Shown in pieces: positions 25,620-34,915 of a stretch of 37,290 nt of DNA. The DNA comes from a bacterium (GTDB lineage: Bacteria > Electryoneota > B3-LCP): NCBI GenBank assembly GCA_026394195.1, contig JAPKYS010000041.1:1-37290 (forward strand). Reading direction: 5' to 3'. Position numbers and translations under genes: made by a program. Every line of letters begins with the position of its first letter. The first letter of the stretch is position 1. The notes under the pieces were generated by a model. That model was not told the origin of the DNA and made no database searches. It saw only the letters and a program-made list of their open reading frames with translations.

Positions 25620-26719
25620 ATCGCCTCCGGCGAATCGGTGTGGCGCGAAACGTTAAGGATTAATCCACAGGCGATCATGTTCGCCAATAGTGCGCTGCCT
25701 CCGTAGGAAACAAACGGCAGCGGCAAACCGGTGACCGGCAGGATTGCGAGTGAAACCGCTATATTGATGAAGGCGAAAAGTGCAATCGATAACACCAATC
25801 CTCCCGCCAGAAGAAATCCGAATTGGTCCGGAGCCCTCAAAGCGATACGCACGCCTCGCACCAGGAAAGTCAGAAAGAGCGCCAGCAAGATTCCGCCCCC
25901 GATAAACCCCCATTCCTCGCAGAGAATGGAGAAGATGAAATCGCAGTGCGCTTCAGGTAGGAACTGAAACTTCTGACCGCTCATGCCCGGACCTTTACCG
26001 ATGATCTGCCCGCTCCCCACCGCGATCAGAGATTGCAACGACTGATAACCTGCGCCTTTCGGGTCGGCGAGAGGGTTGAAGAAGGCCATGACTCGCTGCA
26101 GGCGGTACGGAGCGGCCACTGCTACCACCGCCGCAATGGGAATCAGAGGCACCACCATTGCCGACACGTGCGCCCATTTGGCGCCCGCCATTAACACGAC
26201 CAATCCCGCGGAAAGGAAGATCATGGCGGACGCGGAATAACTCGGTTCGATGACTACCAGTGCAACTGTAATCAAAATGATCGAAATCGCAAATGCGAAT
26301 CCCTTCCAGGTGCTTTGCAGCCTTTTGGCATGGCGTGAACACCAGTCAGCCAGAAATATAATCAGAGCGATACGGGCAAATTCCGAAGGCTGCAGGCTGA
26401 TTCCGAAGATCGAAAGCCAGCGGCTGCGCAGTGCCAGCGCAATCACCAATCCGACCAGGGTAATCAACCATGGAACCAGACTCACACGTCGCAGGTGATG
26501 ATAATCGAAGTTATAAGCGATCAAAAAGAGTGCAAGACCCAATCCCAGGCGCAGGAGATGCTCTTTCAGGTAATAGTAAGGGTCGCCATGGGATTGAAAT
26601 GCCATATAAGATGAGGAGCTGTAAATCATGACTAAGCCGAAAATGCTCAGCAGCCCCAGCGTGGCGATAAAGATGCGGTCGCCGTGTTGAAATGCTGGTT
26701 CTCGCAAGCCCAATTTCAT
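25616..26719 (-). CDS. ftsW: FtsW, SEDS-family septal peptidoglycan glycosyltransferase
   Basis: The protein has 367 residues with about ten membrane helices. It polymerises lipid II together with FtsI. The signature region GAGYQSLQSLIAVGSGQIIG then LPEAHCDFIFSILCEEWGFI keeps the catalytic Asp of SEDS proteins (in HCDFIF), and the C-terminal PLPFVSYGGSALLANMIACG is standard. The position that is usually PDxGT reads EPSYSASAM; Bacteroidota FtsW proteins also vary here. A strong ribosome site (AAAGGAGGAG) lies eight bases before the ATG, overlapping the end of murD, the best in the cluster. Confidence 0.95.
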   Translation of the reverse strand: MKLGLREPAFQHGDRIFIATLGLLSIFGLVMIYSSSSYMAFQSHGDPYYYLKEHLLRLGLGLALFLIAYNFDYHHLRRVSLVPWLITLVGLVIALALRSRWLSIFGISLQPSEFARIALIIFLADWCSRHAKRLQSTWKGFAFAISIILITVALVVIEPSYSASAMIFLSAGLVVLMAGAKWAHVSAMVVPLIPIAAVVAVAAPYRLQRVMAFFNPLADPKGAGYQSLQSLIAVGSGQIIGKGPGMSGQKFQFLPEAHCDFIFSILCEEWGFIGGGILLALFLTFLVRGVRIALRAPDQFGFLLAGGLVLSIALFAFINIAVSLAILPVTGLPLPFVSYGGSALLANMIACGLILNVSRHTDSPEAI

Positions 26720-26734
26720 GCAGATTCTCCTCCT

Positions 26735-28132
26735 TTAGGTTCTTCCGGCAATCGCTTTGACCAATTCAGCGAAAACAGACCCACGCTGCTCGTAATTGTT
26801 AAATTCGTCGAATGAAGCGCACATGGGTGAGAGCAAGACTACATCGCCGGGTTCCGCCAATCGGGCCGCCAGTTCCACCGCCCCTTTCAGAGTGGCAGAT
26901 CGTTGCACCTCAATCGATTTACCCCAGGCTTTTTCAATGAGTGCGCCAGCTTCGCCGAAGAGTATTATTCTCTTCGTCTTTGCGGCAACCTGACCCGCCA
27001 CCGCCGCAAAATCGCTGCCCTTGTCTCTGCCACCCGCCAGCAGGATGATGGGTCGGGTGTAGCTTTCCAGAGCGACCAGCCCCGAAGCGATATTGGTTGC
27101 TTTTGAATCGTTGATCCAGAGCACCTCATTTGCCTCGATGATCTTCTGCAGGCGGTGCGCCACGCCGGGAAATTGTCGCAGCGAAGCGGCAATGATTTGA
27201 TCGGGGACGCCCAGATCTGCTGCCGCGCACGCCACCGCCATGGCGTTTTCCAGATTATGCCGGCCGGGCAGCGAGAGCTCTTCTTTCGATAGAAGTTGAC
27301 GGTCGAATTGGCCATCGCATAGAACCAAACTGTTCTGATCAAGTCCGCAACCCGGGTTGAAGGGACGATCCAACCCGAACGAGATGAACCTGGATGGCGC
27401 CGCGGCGCAGCGCCGGGTCACCTCGGCATCCCCGCGATTGAAAATCAGTGAATCCGTTTTCGCCTGGTTTTCAAAAATCCGGCATTTGGCTCGGATGTAG
27501 GTATCATAGGTCTTGTGCCGATCCAGATGATCCGGTGAAAAATTGGTGATGATAGCCACACGCGGCGAGAATCGTATAATGTCTTCAAGCTGGAAACTGG
27601 ATATTTCGAGCACGACAGTATCTTCCGGACTCAAATTTTGCACCATCCCGGAGAACGACACTCCCACATTCCCGCAGACCGCCACTTTCTGCCCGGTTCG
27701 GCGGTAAACGTCCCCAAGCCATTCCACTGTGGTGGTTTTACCGTTCGATCCAGTCACGCCAACGATGGGAGCGGGACAGAACCAGGATGCAACCTCAATC
27801 TCGGAAACGACGGTCAGTCCCTGCTGTCTGGCTGTCCTTAAAATAGCGTTTTCATCAGGCACGCCGGGGCTTCGCACGATGAAATCGCATTCAATCACTT
27901 GGTCTGAATGCCCGCCGACTTCAACTTCCATCCCAACCTGACGCAGTTGAGCAGCCGCTTCGAGAATTGATGAGTTTTCCGCCGCATCGCTGACCAGTAC
28001 GTTGCAACCCTGGGCATGTAGCAGCTTAGCCGCAGTGATCCCGCTGCGCGCCAATCCCAGGACTGAAGCGCGTTTGCCGCTCAAATCGGGTGGTAGAGAT
28101 TTCCAGTTCTTAATATCCTCAACCGTCAGCAT
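26735..28132 (-). CDS. murD: UDP-MurNAc-L-Ala--D-glutamate ligase MurD
   Basis: The protein has 465 residues. Visible: the N-terminal Rossmann domain (ASVLGLARSGITAAKLLHAQ), the P-loop VTGSNGKTTTVEWLGDVYRR (~126-145), NFSPDHLDRHKTYDTYIRAK in the central domain, and WINDSKATNIASGLVALESY with the conserved substrate-binding region, then ILLAGGRDKGSDF. It adds D-Glu to UDP-MurNAc-L-Ala. It follows mraY by six bases and leads into ftsW. Confidence 0.97.
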   Translation of the reverse strand: MLTVEDIKNWKSLPPDLSGKRASVLGLARSGITAAKLLHAQGCNVLVSDAAENSSILEAAAQLRQVGMEVEVGGHSDQVIECDFIVRSPGVPDENAILRTARQQGLTVVSEIEVASWFCPAPIVGVTGSNGKTTTVEWLGDVYRRTGQKVAVCGNVGVSFSGMVQNLSPEDTVVLEISSFQLEDIIRFSPRVAIITNFSPDHLDRHKTYDTYIRAKCRIFENQAKTDSLIFNRGDAEVTRRCAAAPSRFISFGLDRPFNPGCGLDQNSLVLCDGQFDRQLLSKEELSLPGRHNLENAMAVACAAADLGVPDQIIAASLRQFPGVAHRLQKIIEANEVLWINDSKATNIASGLVALESYTRPIILLAGGRDKGSDFAAVAGQVAAKTKRIILFGEAGALIEKAWGKSIEVQRSATLKGAVELAARLAEPGDVVLLSPMCASFDEFNNYEQRGSVFAELVKAIAGRT

Positions 28133-28138
28133 CGCCTG

Positions 28139-29257
28139 TTACCTGATCTTGAAGGTGGTCAGGGAAATCAACACCAGCAGGATTTGCAGAATCCAGAAAC
28201 GGATCACGACCTTGGTTTCAGGCCAACCCTTTTGTTCGAAATGGTGATGGATCGGCGCCATTAGAAAAATTCGTCTCCCCACACCGAACCGTTTCCGGGT
28301 GTATTTGAAATACCCTATCTGCATAAGCACCGAAAGCGCCTCGACCACAAAAATGCCTCCCACAAATACCAGTAGAAACTCTTTCTTTATCAAGACAGCC
28401 AGCGTCCCCAAAGCTCCGCCCAGAGCCAGACTGCCGGTGTCTCCCATGAAGATCTCAGCCGGATAGGCGTTGAACCACAAAAACCCCAGTGATGCCCCGA
28501 TGAGCGCAGCGCAGTAGATGGTCAATTCCCCGCAGCCATCCAGATAAATGATATTCAGGTATTCGCTGAAGCGCACGTGACCCGATACATAGCAGACCAG
28601 AGCGAAAGCGGCGGCCGCGATCCCGACGATGCCGATGGCTAATCCGTCCAGTCCATCGGTCAGGTTGACGCCATTCGATGTGGCCGTAATCATGAAGACA
28701 ATCATGGGCAGATAGAAAATGCCGAAATTGAAGAGAATATTCTTGAAGAAGGGCAGGGTCGTTTCCGTAACGTGTTCGGAGAAATTCAAACCCAGCGCTT
28801 TCGGATATGAGAGCAGAATAAAGCCAACGATCACGCCGAGTGAAATCTGCCCAGCTAATTTGTACCGCGCCACCAAGCCCTTTTTCTTCTTTTTGACAGC
28901 CTTCAAATAGTCGTCATAAAACCCGACCAGGCCCATCCAGGCAGTGGAGAGGAGAATAATTCCAATGTATAGGTTATCCAGTCTGGCCCACAGGAGCGTC
29001 GGGACGATCACCGCCACCAGGATGATCAGCCCTCCCATGGTTGGAGTCCCTGCCTTGACTAAATGGGTCTGAGGACCATCCGCGCGGATCTCTTCCTTGA
29101 TCTGGTACTTGCGGAGCATGCGAATGAAGTAGGGACCCACCAGGAAGCTGATCAACAGCGCAGTAATGGCTGCTCCGGCAGAACGAAAGGTGATATACCG
29201 GAACACGTTCAGTCCGGAGATAACCTCGCGGAGTGGATAGAGGAGGTGGTACAGCAT
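28139..29257 (-). CDS. mraY: MraY, phospho-MurNAc-pentapeptide translocase
   Basis: The protein has 372 residues and about ten membrane helices. It forms lipid I on undecaprenyl phosphate. The family hallmarks are all present: TPTMGGLIIL, FYDDYLKAVKKKKKGLVARY with the Mg-binding DD (115-116), NGVNLTDGLDGLAIGI, FNAYPAEIFMGDTGSLALGG and MAPIHHHFEQKGW with the His cluster. The stop of murF and the start of mraY share one base. Confidence 0.98.
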   Translation of the reverse strand: MLYHLLYPLREVISGLNVFRYITFRSAGAAITALLISFLVGPYFIRMLRKYQIKEEIRADGPQTHLVKAGTPTMGGLIILVAVIVPTLLWARLDNLYIGIILLSTAWMGLVGFYDDYLKAVKKKKKGLVARYKLAGQISLGVIVGFILLSYPKALGLNFSEHVTETTLPFFKNILFNFGIFYLPMIVFMITATSNGVNLTDGLDGLAIGIVGIAAAAFALVCYVSGHVRFSEYLNIIYLDGCGELTIYCAALIGASLGFLWFNAYPAEIFMGDTGSLALGGALGTLAVLIKKEFLLVFVGGIFVVEALSVLMQIGYFKYTRKRFGVGRRIFLMAPIHHHFEQKGWPETKVVIRFWILQILLVLISLTTFKIR

Positions 29258-30663
29258 TAACCCTTAACCTCCCGTAATTTGGTTTTCAGCGCGGTGATCA
29301 ACCGGTCGAGCCCTACGCCGCGTGAAGCCTTGACTAATAGCGCATCGCCAGGTTTGATATGGGATATCACTTTGGCAATCAAATCGTCCAATTCGGTATA
29401 ATCGGGCTGATAATGCAGAATCAATGCTGGGATTTCATCCCGGGCGAAACACATCTTCCGACCGACCATGAAGGCGCCGTCCAGATGGCGATCGACGACC
29501 ATGCGGCCTATGGAACGATGCAGCTCTGCGCTTGCCTTGCCCAGTTCAAGGTGGTCACCCAAAACGACCAACTTTCTCCCGGGCACCGACAAGGATGATA
29601 AAAAATCCAGCGCAGCCGCCGTGGAAGCAGGATTGGCGTTGTAACAATCATCGATCAGGGTGACGCCGGCAATTGTATCAAGCTGCAACCTCCCCTTCAG
29701 AGGAGGGAGACTCGCGAAGGTCTCAGCGATCTCGATCAGAGGAATCTGGAAGTAATCCGCCACCATGGCTGCCGACAGCGCATTGTGAACCTGGTGCTGT
29801 CCGTACCAGTTCAAAATAAAGTCGACGCCCTTCAACCGGAAGCGCCCCTTGGCATCGTGTGTCAACCCCAGGTATTCAGCCTTTACCCTCTGAGTGCAAC
29901 TGAATGAAGCAGTGCCCTGGCTGAAACCGTAGCAGATGCAGGTTTGCGCTGTCGAGCTCATCCTGCGCACATGGAAATCATCGCAACTGATGAAAGCGAC
30001 GCCGTTTGCCGGCAATGATCGCAACAATGCGCTTTTTTCCACCGCGACCGTTTCTTCGTCGCCGAATCCTTCCAGATGGGCTGGCCCAACATTCAGCACC
30101 AATCCTGCGGTTGGAGCAGCGATATGGCAGAGCAGTTCGATATCACCTGGATGATTTGTGCCCATTTCAGTCAACACAATTTCGGTTTTGTCATCGATTT
30201 GCAGTAACGTCAATGGGACGCCGATATGATTGTTGAAATTCCCCTCTGATCGCACAATCCGGTATCGCAGCCCTAAAGCCGCAGCCAACAATTCTTTCGT
30301 TGCCGTCTTGCCGTTGCTTCCGGTGAGCGCGATGACCGGAAGCGAAAACCGGCTGCGATAGACTCGAGCGAGATCCTGCAAGGCTTTTAACGGATCTTCC
30401 ACCACCACAAAAGCAGCGTCAGGGAGTTTTTCCTGCCACTGACGGAATCCCTTTTCAGTCACGACTGCAGCCTGTGCCCCCCGCTGGAAAGCTTCGCCCA
30501 CGAATTGATGACCATCGCTTTTTTCCCCGTACAGCGCCCAGAAGACCTGCCCCGGCTGCAACAGTCGGGAATCGAAGTTAGACGTTCCCAGCTTTCCCTT
30601 CAAAACGGCCGGTTCCAGCCGGCATTTGATCATGGCAGGGAGTTCTGCAAAGGTCAGGCTCAT
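29257..30663 (-). CDS. murF: MurF, D-Ala-D-Ala-adding enzyme
   Basis: The protein has 468 residues. It joins D-Ala-D-Ala to the UDP-MurNAc tripeptide. Visible: DSRLLQPGQVFWALYGEKSD in the N-terminal uridine-binding domain, the P-loop ALTGSNGKTATKELLAAALG (~112-131), EMGTNHPGDIELLCHIAAPT in the central domain, and LIDDCYNANPASTAAALDFL and VVLGDHLELGKASAELHR in the C-terminal domain. It has a four-base overlap with murE. Confidence 0.98.
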   Translation of the reverse strand: MSLTFAELPAMIKCRLEPAVLKGKLGTSNFDSRLLQPGQVFWALYGEKSDGHQFVGEAFQRGAQAAVVTEKGFRQWQEKLPDAAFVVVEDPLKALQDLARVYRSRFSLPVIALTGSNGKTATKELLAAALGLRYRIVRSEGNFNNHIGVPLTLLQIDDKTEIVLTEMGTNHPGDIELLCHIAAPTAGLVLNVGPAHLEGFGDEETVAVEKSALLRSLPANGVAFISCDDFHVRRMSSTAQTCICYGFSQGTASFSCTQRVKAEYLGLTHDAKGRFRLKGVDFILNWYGQHQVHNALSAAMVADYFQIPLIEIAETFASLPPLKGRLQLDTIAGVTLIDDCYNANPASTAAALDFLSSLSVPGRKLVVLGDHLELGKASAELHRSIGRMVVDRHLDGAFMVGRKMCFARDEIPALILHYQPDYTELDDLIAKVISHIKPGDALLVKASRGVGLDRLITALKTKLREVKG

Positions 30664-32111
30664 GCGCTTGGTTTCCCCATGATTCGTCGAACCTCTTCGC
30701 GATCGTCGAAATGGTGCTTTTTCCCCTGAATATCCTGGTATGTCTCGTGACCTTTGCCCGCAATCAATAAAACTCCTTGCTCTGGAAGTTCCCGCAGAGC
30801 CAACTCGATGGCTTCCCGGCGGTCGACGATGATCCGCGCCTCTTGGGATCGATCCAAACCTAATTTGATCTCTTCAATGATCTCCACAGGATCTTCATCT
30901 CGGGGATTGTCCGTCGTGATGATAAGCCGGTCAGCATATTTTTCCGCCGCTCGTCCCATCAGCGGACGCTTGGCGCGGTCGCGGTTGCCGCCGCACCCGA
31001 ATAGGATATGCAGAGGTCCGGGTGATAGCTTTTTCAATTCTCGCGCCACCTGTTCGATGGCTTCAGGAGTGTGGGCATAATCCACGTAAACCCAGCGATT
31101 TCCCAGATCGAATCGCTCCAGACGCCCCGGAGCGCCCTGAAATTGTGCAGCCACTTCCAGGAATTGATCGTGCGGGATCGATAGCGCCTCAGCGACCGCC
31201 AGCCCGCAGAGTAGATTGTAGGCATTGAACCTGCCCACCAGCGGAGATTCAATTTTCAGCCGCCCGCGAGGAGTGTGCACCTCAAGACGGATGGAGTTGA
31301 CGCTCAGTTGCAGGGATTCCGCCTGTACGTCTGCATCCCCCAATAGAGAATAGGTCAGAACCGGCGCGCTGGTCAATTTCAGCAGGCGCTGCCCATAAGC
31401 ATCGTCGCTATTAATGATGGCAGACCCTATCGAATAATCGCTGAAGAGCAGCGCTTTTGCTTTGAAGTACGACTCTAAGTTACCGTGAAAATCCAGGTGA
31501 TCCTGGGAGAGGTTGGTGAACGCCGCCGCCTTGAAGGTCAGACCATAGACGCGCTGCAATGCCATTGCATGCGAAGAGACTTCCATCGCCGCGGCGCCGC
31601 ATCCTTCCCATTTCATCCGTTGAATCAAGTCGTACAATTCCGGCGCTTCCGGAGTAGTTCGTTCCTGTGGTTCAAGGGTGTCGCCGATGCGATTCCCCAC
31701 CGTCCCTATCAACCCGGATTTACCGTAGTGCCGGGTGAAAACGTTTGCCAGAAGATAAGCCGTTGTGGTTTTCCCATTGGTGCCTGTAAGCGCCACCAGA
31801 TCAAGATCCCGATCCGGGTGACCCGCCAACTCACCGGCGATCAAAGCCAGAGCCTGACGGGTATCAGACGCCACCAGCATCGGTTTATCGCTGATCGAAT
31901 CAGAGATCTTCTCCACGACCGCGGCAGCAGCGCCGCGCCCGAAAGCTTGATCAAGATATAGATGCCCATCCGTTTTTTCACCTGCAACAGCCACAAATAA
32001 ACTACCCGGAACCACCTTGCGGGAATCGTAATCCACGCGGGTGATTTCCGGATCGATCGAGGCCGCGACGCGGCACCCGGGTATTAATAAAGCCAAAGCA
32101 GATAGTAACAA
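30660..32111 (-). CDS. murE: MurE, UDP-MurNAc-tripeptide synthetase (meso-DAP type)
   Basis: The protein has 483 residues from a TTG at 32111, ten bases after the ftsI stop; no good ribosome site or ATG is present, but the N terminus (LLSALALLIPGCRVAASIDP) aligns with MurE from its first residues. Visible: YDSRKVVPGSLFVAVAGEKT, P-loop GTNGKTTTAYLL (~110-121), and VYVDYAHTPEAIEQVARELK. The motif D401-N-P-R404 followed by DEDP is the meso-diaminopimelate-selecting form, which predicts a Gram-negative type peptide stem. Confidence 0.96.
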   Translation of the reverse strand: MLLSALALLIPGCRVAASIDPEITRVDYDSRKVVPGSLFVAVAGEKTDGHLYLDQAFGRGAAAAVVEKISDSISDKPMLVASDTRQALALIAGELAGHPDRDLDLVALTGTNGKTTTAYLLANVFTRHYGKSGLIGTVGNRIGDTLEPQERTTPEAPELYDLIQRMKWEGCGAAAMEVSSHAMALQRVYGLTFKAAAFTNLSQDHLDFHGNLESYFKAKALLFSDYSIGSAIINSDDAYGQRLLKLTSAPVLTYSLLGDADVQAESLQLSVNSIRLEVHTPRGRLKIESPLVGRFNAYNLLCGLAVAEALSIPHDQFLEVAAQFQGAPGRLERFDLGNRWVYVDYAHTPEAIEQVARELKKLSPGPLHILFGCGGNRDRAKRPLMGRAAEKYADRLIITTDNPRDEDPVEIIEEIKLGLDRSQEARIIVDRREAIELALRELPEQGVLLIAGKGHETYQDIQGKKHHFDDREEVRRIMGKPSA

Positions 32112-32121
32112 TTTAACTCGA

Positions 32122-34404
32122 TTAAGGTTTTCGTTTTGGTTTTTGGGGATTCGGCTTGGGCGTCGTTTTCTTTTTTTCTGTCTTTTTACTGGCGGCTTTT
32201 GGTTTGGTAAGCTGTGGCTGCTTGGTTGAAGGCTTGGTCGTCAACCCCTTGGCGGCAGCCTTACTGCTATCCGCCGCGGTAATTTTCGGCAGTTTTTTTT
32301 CAGCTTTTTGATTCAACGAATCCTGTTCCAAACTATCAGCAGCGCCGGGTTGCAGTGGTGAAGCCAGTATGCAGCAGATCGAATTAGCGCTCAAGCTGCT
32401 CCCCGGGACCAACGATTGTCCCACCACCCATCCTGTACCGGATATCTGGTATTTTATCCCGCGTTCTGACAACATCCGTACCGCATCACGAAGAGATAAT
32501 CCCTTCAGATCCGGGACTGTGTTACCGCTTGTGGAGATTCTTAATTCGGCCGTATTAGCGGACATGTTTCTAGCGATATCCAACAGATGGAGAGCCGCCA
32601 GATCCGACATGGCAGCCTCAGTCGTTTCTGCCGGAATTGCGCCGTTGGTATCCCGTTGAACGTGCACAACCTCGATGGGCGGAGCTTTCGGGGCGGTGCG
32701 AACGATATCCAACGGGATTAGTTTTTCAATCACCCGCTTGAAAACCGGACCCGCCACCAGAGCTCCGTAATAAACGCCCTTGGGATCATAAATCGAGACG
32801 ATCAGCAGCCGGTCTTCTTCGCACCCTGTCGTAAAGCCAATAAAAGAACCGACGTAGCGATCATTGTAATAACCGCCGTTGGTCAGGTTGGGGATCTGCG
32901 CCGTTCCGGTTTTTCCACCGACCACCACGCTGTCAATCGCCCCGGTTTTACCGGTGCCTCGCTCCACTGTCTGGATCAAAATATTTTGCAGGGTGCGGGC
33001 AGTCTGGGGTTCCATGACTCGGCTGATCTCTTTTGGAGGAAAACCGCGATGGTTTCCATCCGCGTCGGTCACGTCGAGTATGAGTCGGGGTTCCATCAGG
33101 ATACCATCGTTGATAATCGCCGAATAAGCCATGGCCATCTGGAGCATGGTAACGGAAACGCCTTGTCCGATGGCGATATTGGCTCGATGGATGTCCCCCC
33201 ATTCATCGTAGGACCTGAGTTGACCGGCAGCTTCACCGGGAAATTCGATGCCGGTGGGAAGTCCAAAACCGAAACGAGTGGCATATCGGTACATTTCGCG
33301 AGATCCGACTCGCGCTGCAATCTTGGCGGTGCCGATGTTGCTGGAATGAATGATCACGTCTTCAAAACTGAGCCAGCCGTAAGGATGAGCGTCATGAAGG
33401 GTTCTGGATCCGATAGCCCAGGCGCCTGCTTCGCAGTAAATCTGTTCATCCAGACTGAACAAATCCTTATCCAATGCAGCAGTCGCGGCGACCACCTTGA
33501 ATATGGATCCGGGTTCGATCAAATCCGTTACCGGCCGCAGCTTATGGTCAGCCTGGGACGTTAATTCAGGACGTAGCGGGTTGAAATCAGGGACGCTGCA
33601 AATGGCTAAAATCTCTCCTGTATGCGGATTGACCAGAACTCCGCCTGCCCACAGGGACTTAAATTCCTCCATGGCAATCTCGAGCTCATCCCGCAATACT
33701 TCCTGAGCCACGACGTCAATCGACAGCCTGACCGAACCGCCATTTTTAGGCTGTGAAAAACTGCGCAATGGATCCCAAAAACTGCCCCCATGAGCATCAC
33801 GCTGACGTGTTTCCCAACCGCGGCTGCCCTGCAGCAGAGAATCGCAGGCAACTTCCAAACCGGCGATCCCATGACCCTGGGGATCAGTAAACCCCAATAG
33901 TTGTGAGGTCGCTTCGTGATAGGGGTAGAACCGACCCGCATCTTTGGTCAGGTTCAATCCTCCGATGTTGAGTTTTTCCAGTTGTGCGGCTTGATCTTCG
34001 TTCAGGCGCCATTCGAGGTAGATAAACTTCGACGGTGACCGCAATCGACGCATGTAGTGAGTCACCGGTCGACCCGTGAAACTGGCTAACTGATTGCAGA
34101 GAGTGGTGGGATTGGTTACTTGAGTTGGATACGCTCCAAGGGAGTAGAATTGCGGCAATTCCAGGGCTAATTCCTGGCCGGACCGGTCCACAATCTGCCC
34201 TCGTCTCGAGGCGAGGGGGACTTCTGTGATCTGCTGTCCGAGAGCCTTCTGAGCATATTCGCGACCCTGCAAAATTTGTAACTGGAACAGCCGAACCCCC
34301 AAGAATAAAAACAGAACAACTGCGCTGTAAGCCAGGAAGCGCAGTCTCCCATAGCGAATGGCCAGGCCATTCGGTCGAGCGGAGGGTTGCTTGCGCTGCT
34401 TCAT
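32122..34404 (-). CDS. ftsI: FtsI/PBP3, septal transpeptidase with PASTA domain and basic tail
   Basis: The protein has 760 residues, longer than typical FtsI. One N-terminal membrane helix (FLAYSAVVLFLFLGVRLFQL) is followed by the dimerisation domain (SRRGQIVDRSGQELALELPQ). The transpeptidase domain carries the catalytic motifs EPGSIFKVV (SxxK), HSSNIGTAK (SxN) and GGKTGTAQ (KTG). A single PASTA domain (VPDLKGLSLRDAVRMLSERG and following) comes next. The last ~75 residues are a low-complexity tail very rich in Lys, Pro, Ser and Thr (KKTEKKKTTPKPNPQKPKRK). It crosslinks septal peptidoglycan with FtsW. It overlaps the ftsL-like gene by four bases. Confidence 0.96.
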   Translation of the reverse strand: MKQRKQPSARPNGLAIRYGRLRFLAYSAVVLFLFLGVRLFQLQILQGREYAQKALGQQITEVPLASRRGQIVDRSGQELALELPQFYSLGAYPTQVTNPTTLCNQLASFTGRPVTHYMRRLRSPSKFIYLEWRLNEDQAAQLEKLNIGGLNLTKDAGRFYPYHEATSQLLGFTDPQGHGIAGLEVACDSLLQGSRGWETRQRDAHGGSFWDPLRSFSQPKNGGSVRLSIDVVAQEVLRDELEIAMEEFKSLWAGGVLVNPHTGEILAICSVPDFNPLRPELTSQADHKLRPVTDLIEPGSIFKVVAATAALDKDLFSLDEQIYCEAGAWAIGSRTLHDAHPYGWLSFEDVIIHSSNIGTAKIAARVGSREMYRYATRFGFGLPTGIEFPGEAAGQLRSYDEWGDIHRANIAIGQGVSVTMLQMAMAYSAIINDGILMEPRLILDVTDADGNHRGFPPKEISRVMEPQTARTLQNILIQTVERGTGKTGAIDSVVVGGKTGTAQIPNLTNGGYYNDRYVGSFIGFTTGCEEDRLLIVSIYDPKGVYYGALVAGPVFKRVIEKLIPLDIVRTAPKAPPIEVVHVQRDTNGAIPAETTEAAMSDLAALHLLDIARNMSANTAELRISTSGNTVPDLKGLSLRDAVRMLSERGIKYQISGTGWVVGQSLVPGSSLSANSICCILASPLQPGAADSLEQDSLNQKAEKKLPKITAADSSKAAAKGLTTKPSTKQPQLTKPKAASKKTEKKKTTPKPNPQKPKRKP

Positions 34405-34865
34405 CGTTTCCCCTCCGGAGGATTCCCTTCCCTCGCCTGCCGCATTGCCAGGAATTGGTCATCCAGAGCCGCGATGACCACCGGAGATTTGTCCGGAGGA
34501 GTCATCCCCAGCAGATTGCGCGCTAATGGTTCAATCCGGGGATAAGATGAAACTTCCTGGAAGCGGCTCTGCAGAGCTATCTGCCTTTCCTCCAGCTCCT
34601 GCTGATTGTTGCGCAGACTGTCCAAATGGGTGAAAAGAGTGGTGATCTGATGTGACTTCCAGATCTGACCCAAGATAAAAAGGAGCATCAGTAAGAACAC
34701 CGTAATCCAAAAATTACCGAGACCACCATCCTTGGATGGTCTGGGATTGTGTCCGGGACGATAGGGTCCCGGAGGTCTTACGGCCCGGTTACGAGCTCGC
34801 AGGAAGCGGGCATTCGCAGTTCCCCTGCGCGAAATTCTGCTTCTTCTGTCGAGTGTTGTCGTCAT
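34401..34865 (-). CDS. ftsL: FtsL-like divisome protein
   Basis: The protein has 154 residues from the ATG at 34865; a TTG three codons earlier is the alternative. A basic cytoplasmic tail of ~50 residues (FLRARNRAVRPPGPYRPGHN) precedes one membrane helix (FWITVFLLMLLFILGQIWKS) and a short periplasmic coiled coil (HLDSLRNNQQELEERQIALQ). Size, topology and the place between rsmH and ftsI are those of FtsL, which couples FtsQ/FtsB to FtsWI. Sequence conservation in this family is low, so the name rests mainly on context. Confidence 0.8.
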   Translation of the reverse strand: MTTTLDRRSRISRRGTANARFLRARNRAVRPPGPYRPGHNPRPSKDGGLGNFWITVFLLMLLFILGQIWKSHQITTLFTHLDSLRNNQQELEERQIALQSRFQEVSSYPRIEPLARNLLGMTPPDKSPVVIAALDDQFLAMRQAREGNPPEGKR

Positions 34866-34915
34866 GGTTCTCAACCTGGGTCGGAGGAGGAAATCCTGCT
34901 TGTCCCCTGTAGGAA

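Noticed and set aside
33884..34462. 192-codon minus-strand frame over the ftsI start
   Set aside because: It is an alternate frame of the ftsL-ftsI junction; the translation is low in hydrophobic segments and rich in Arg/Ser, typical of a shadow frame.
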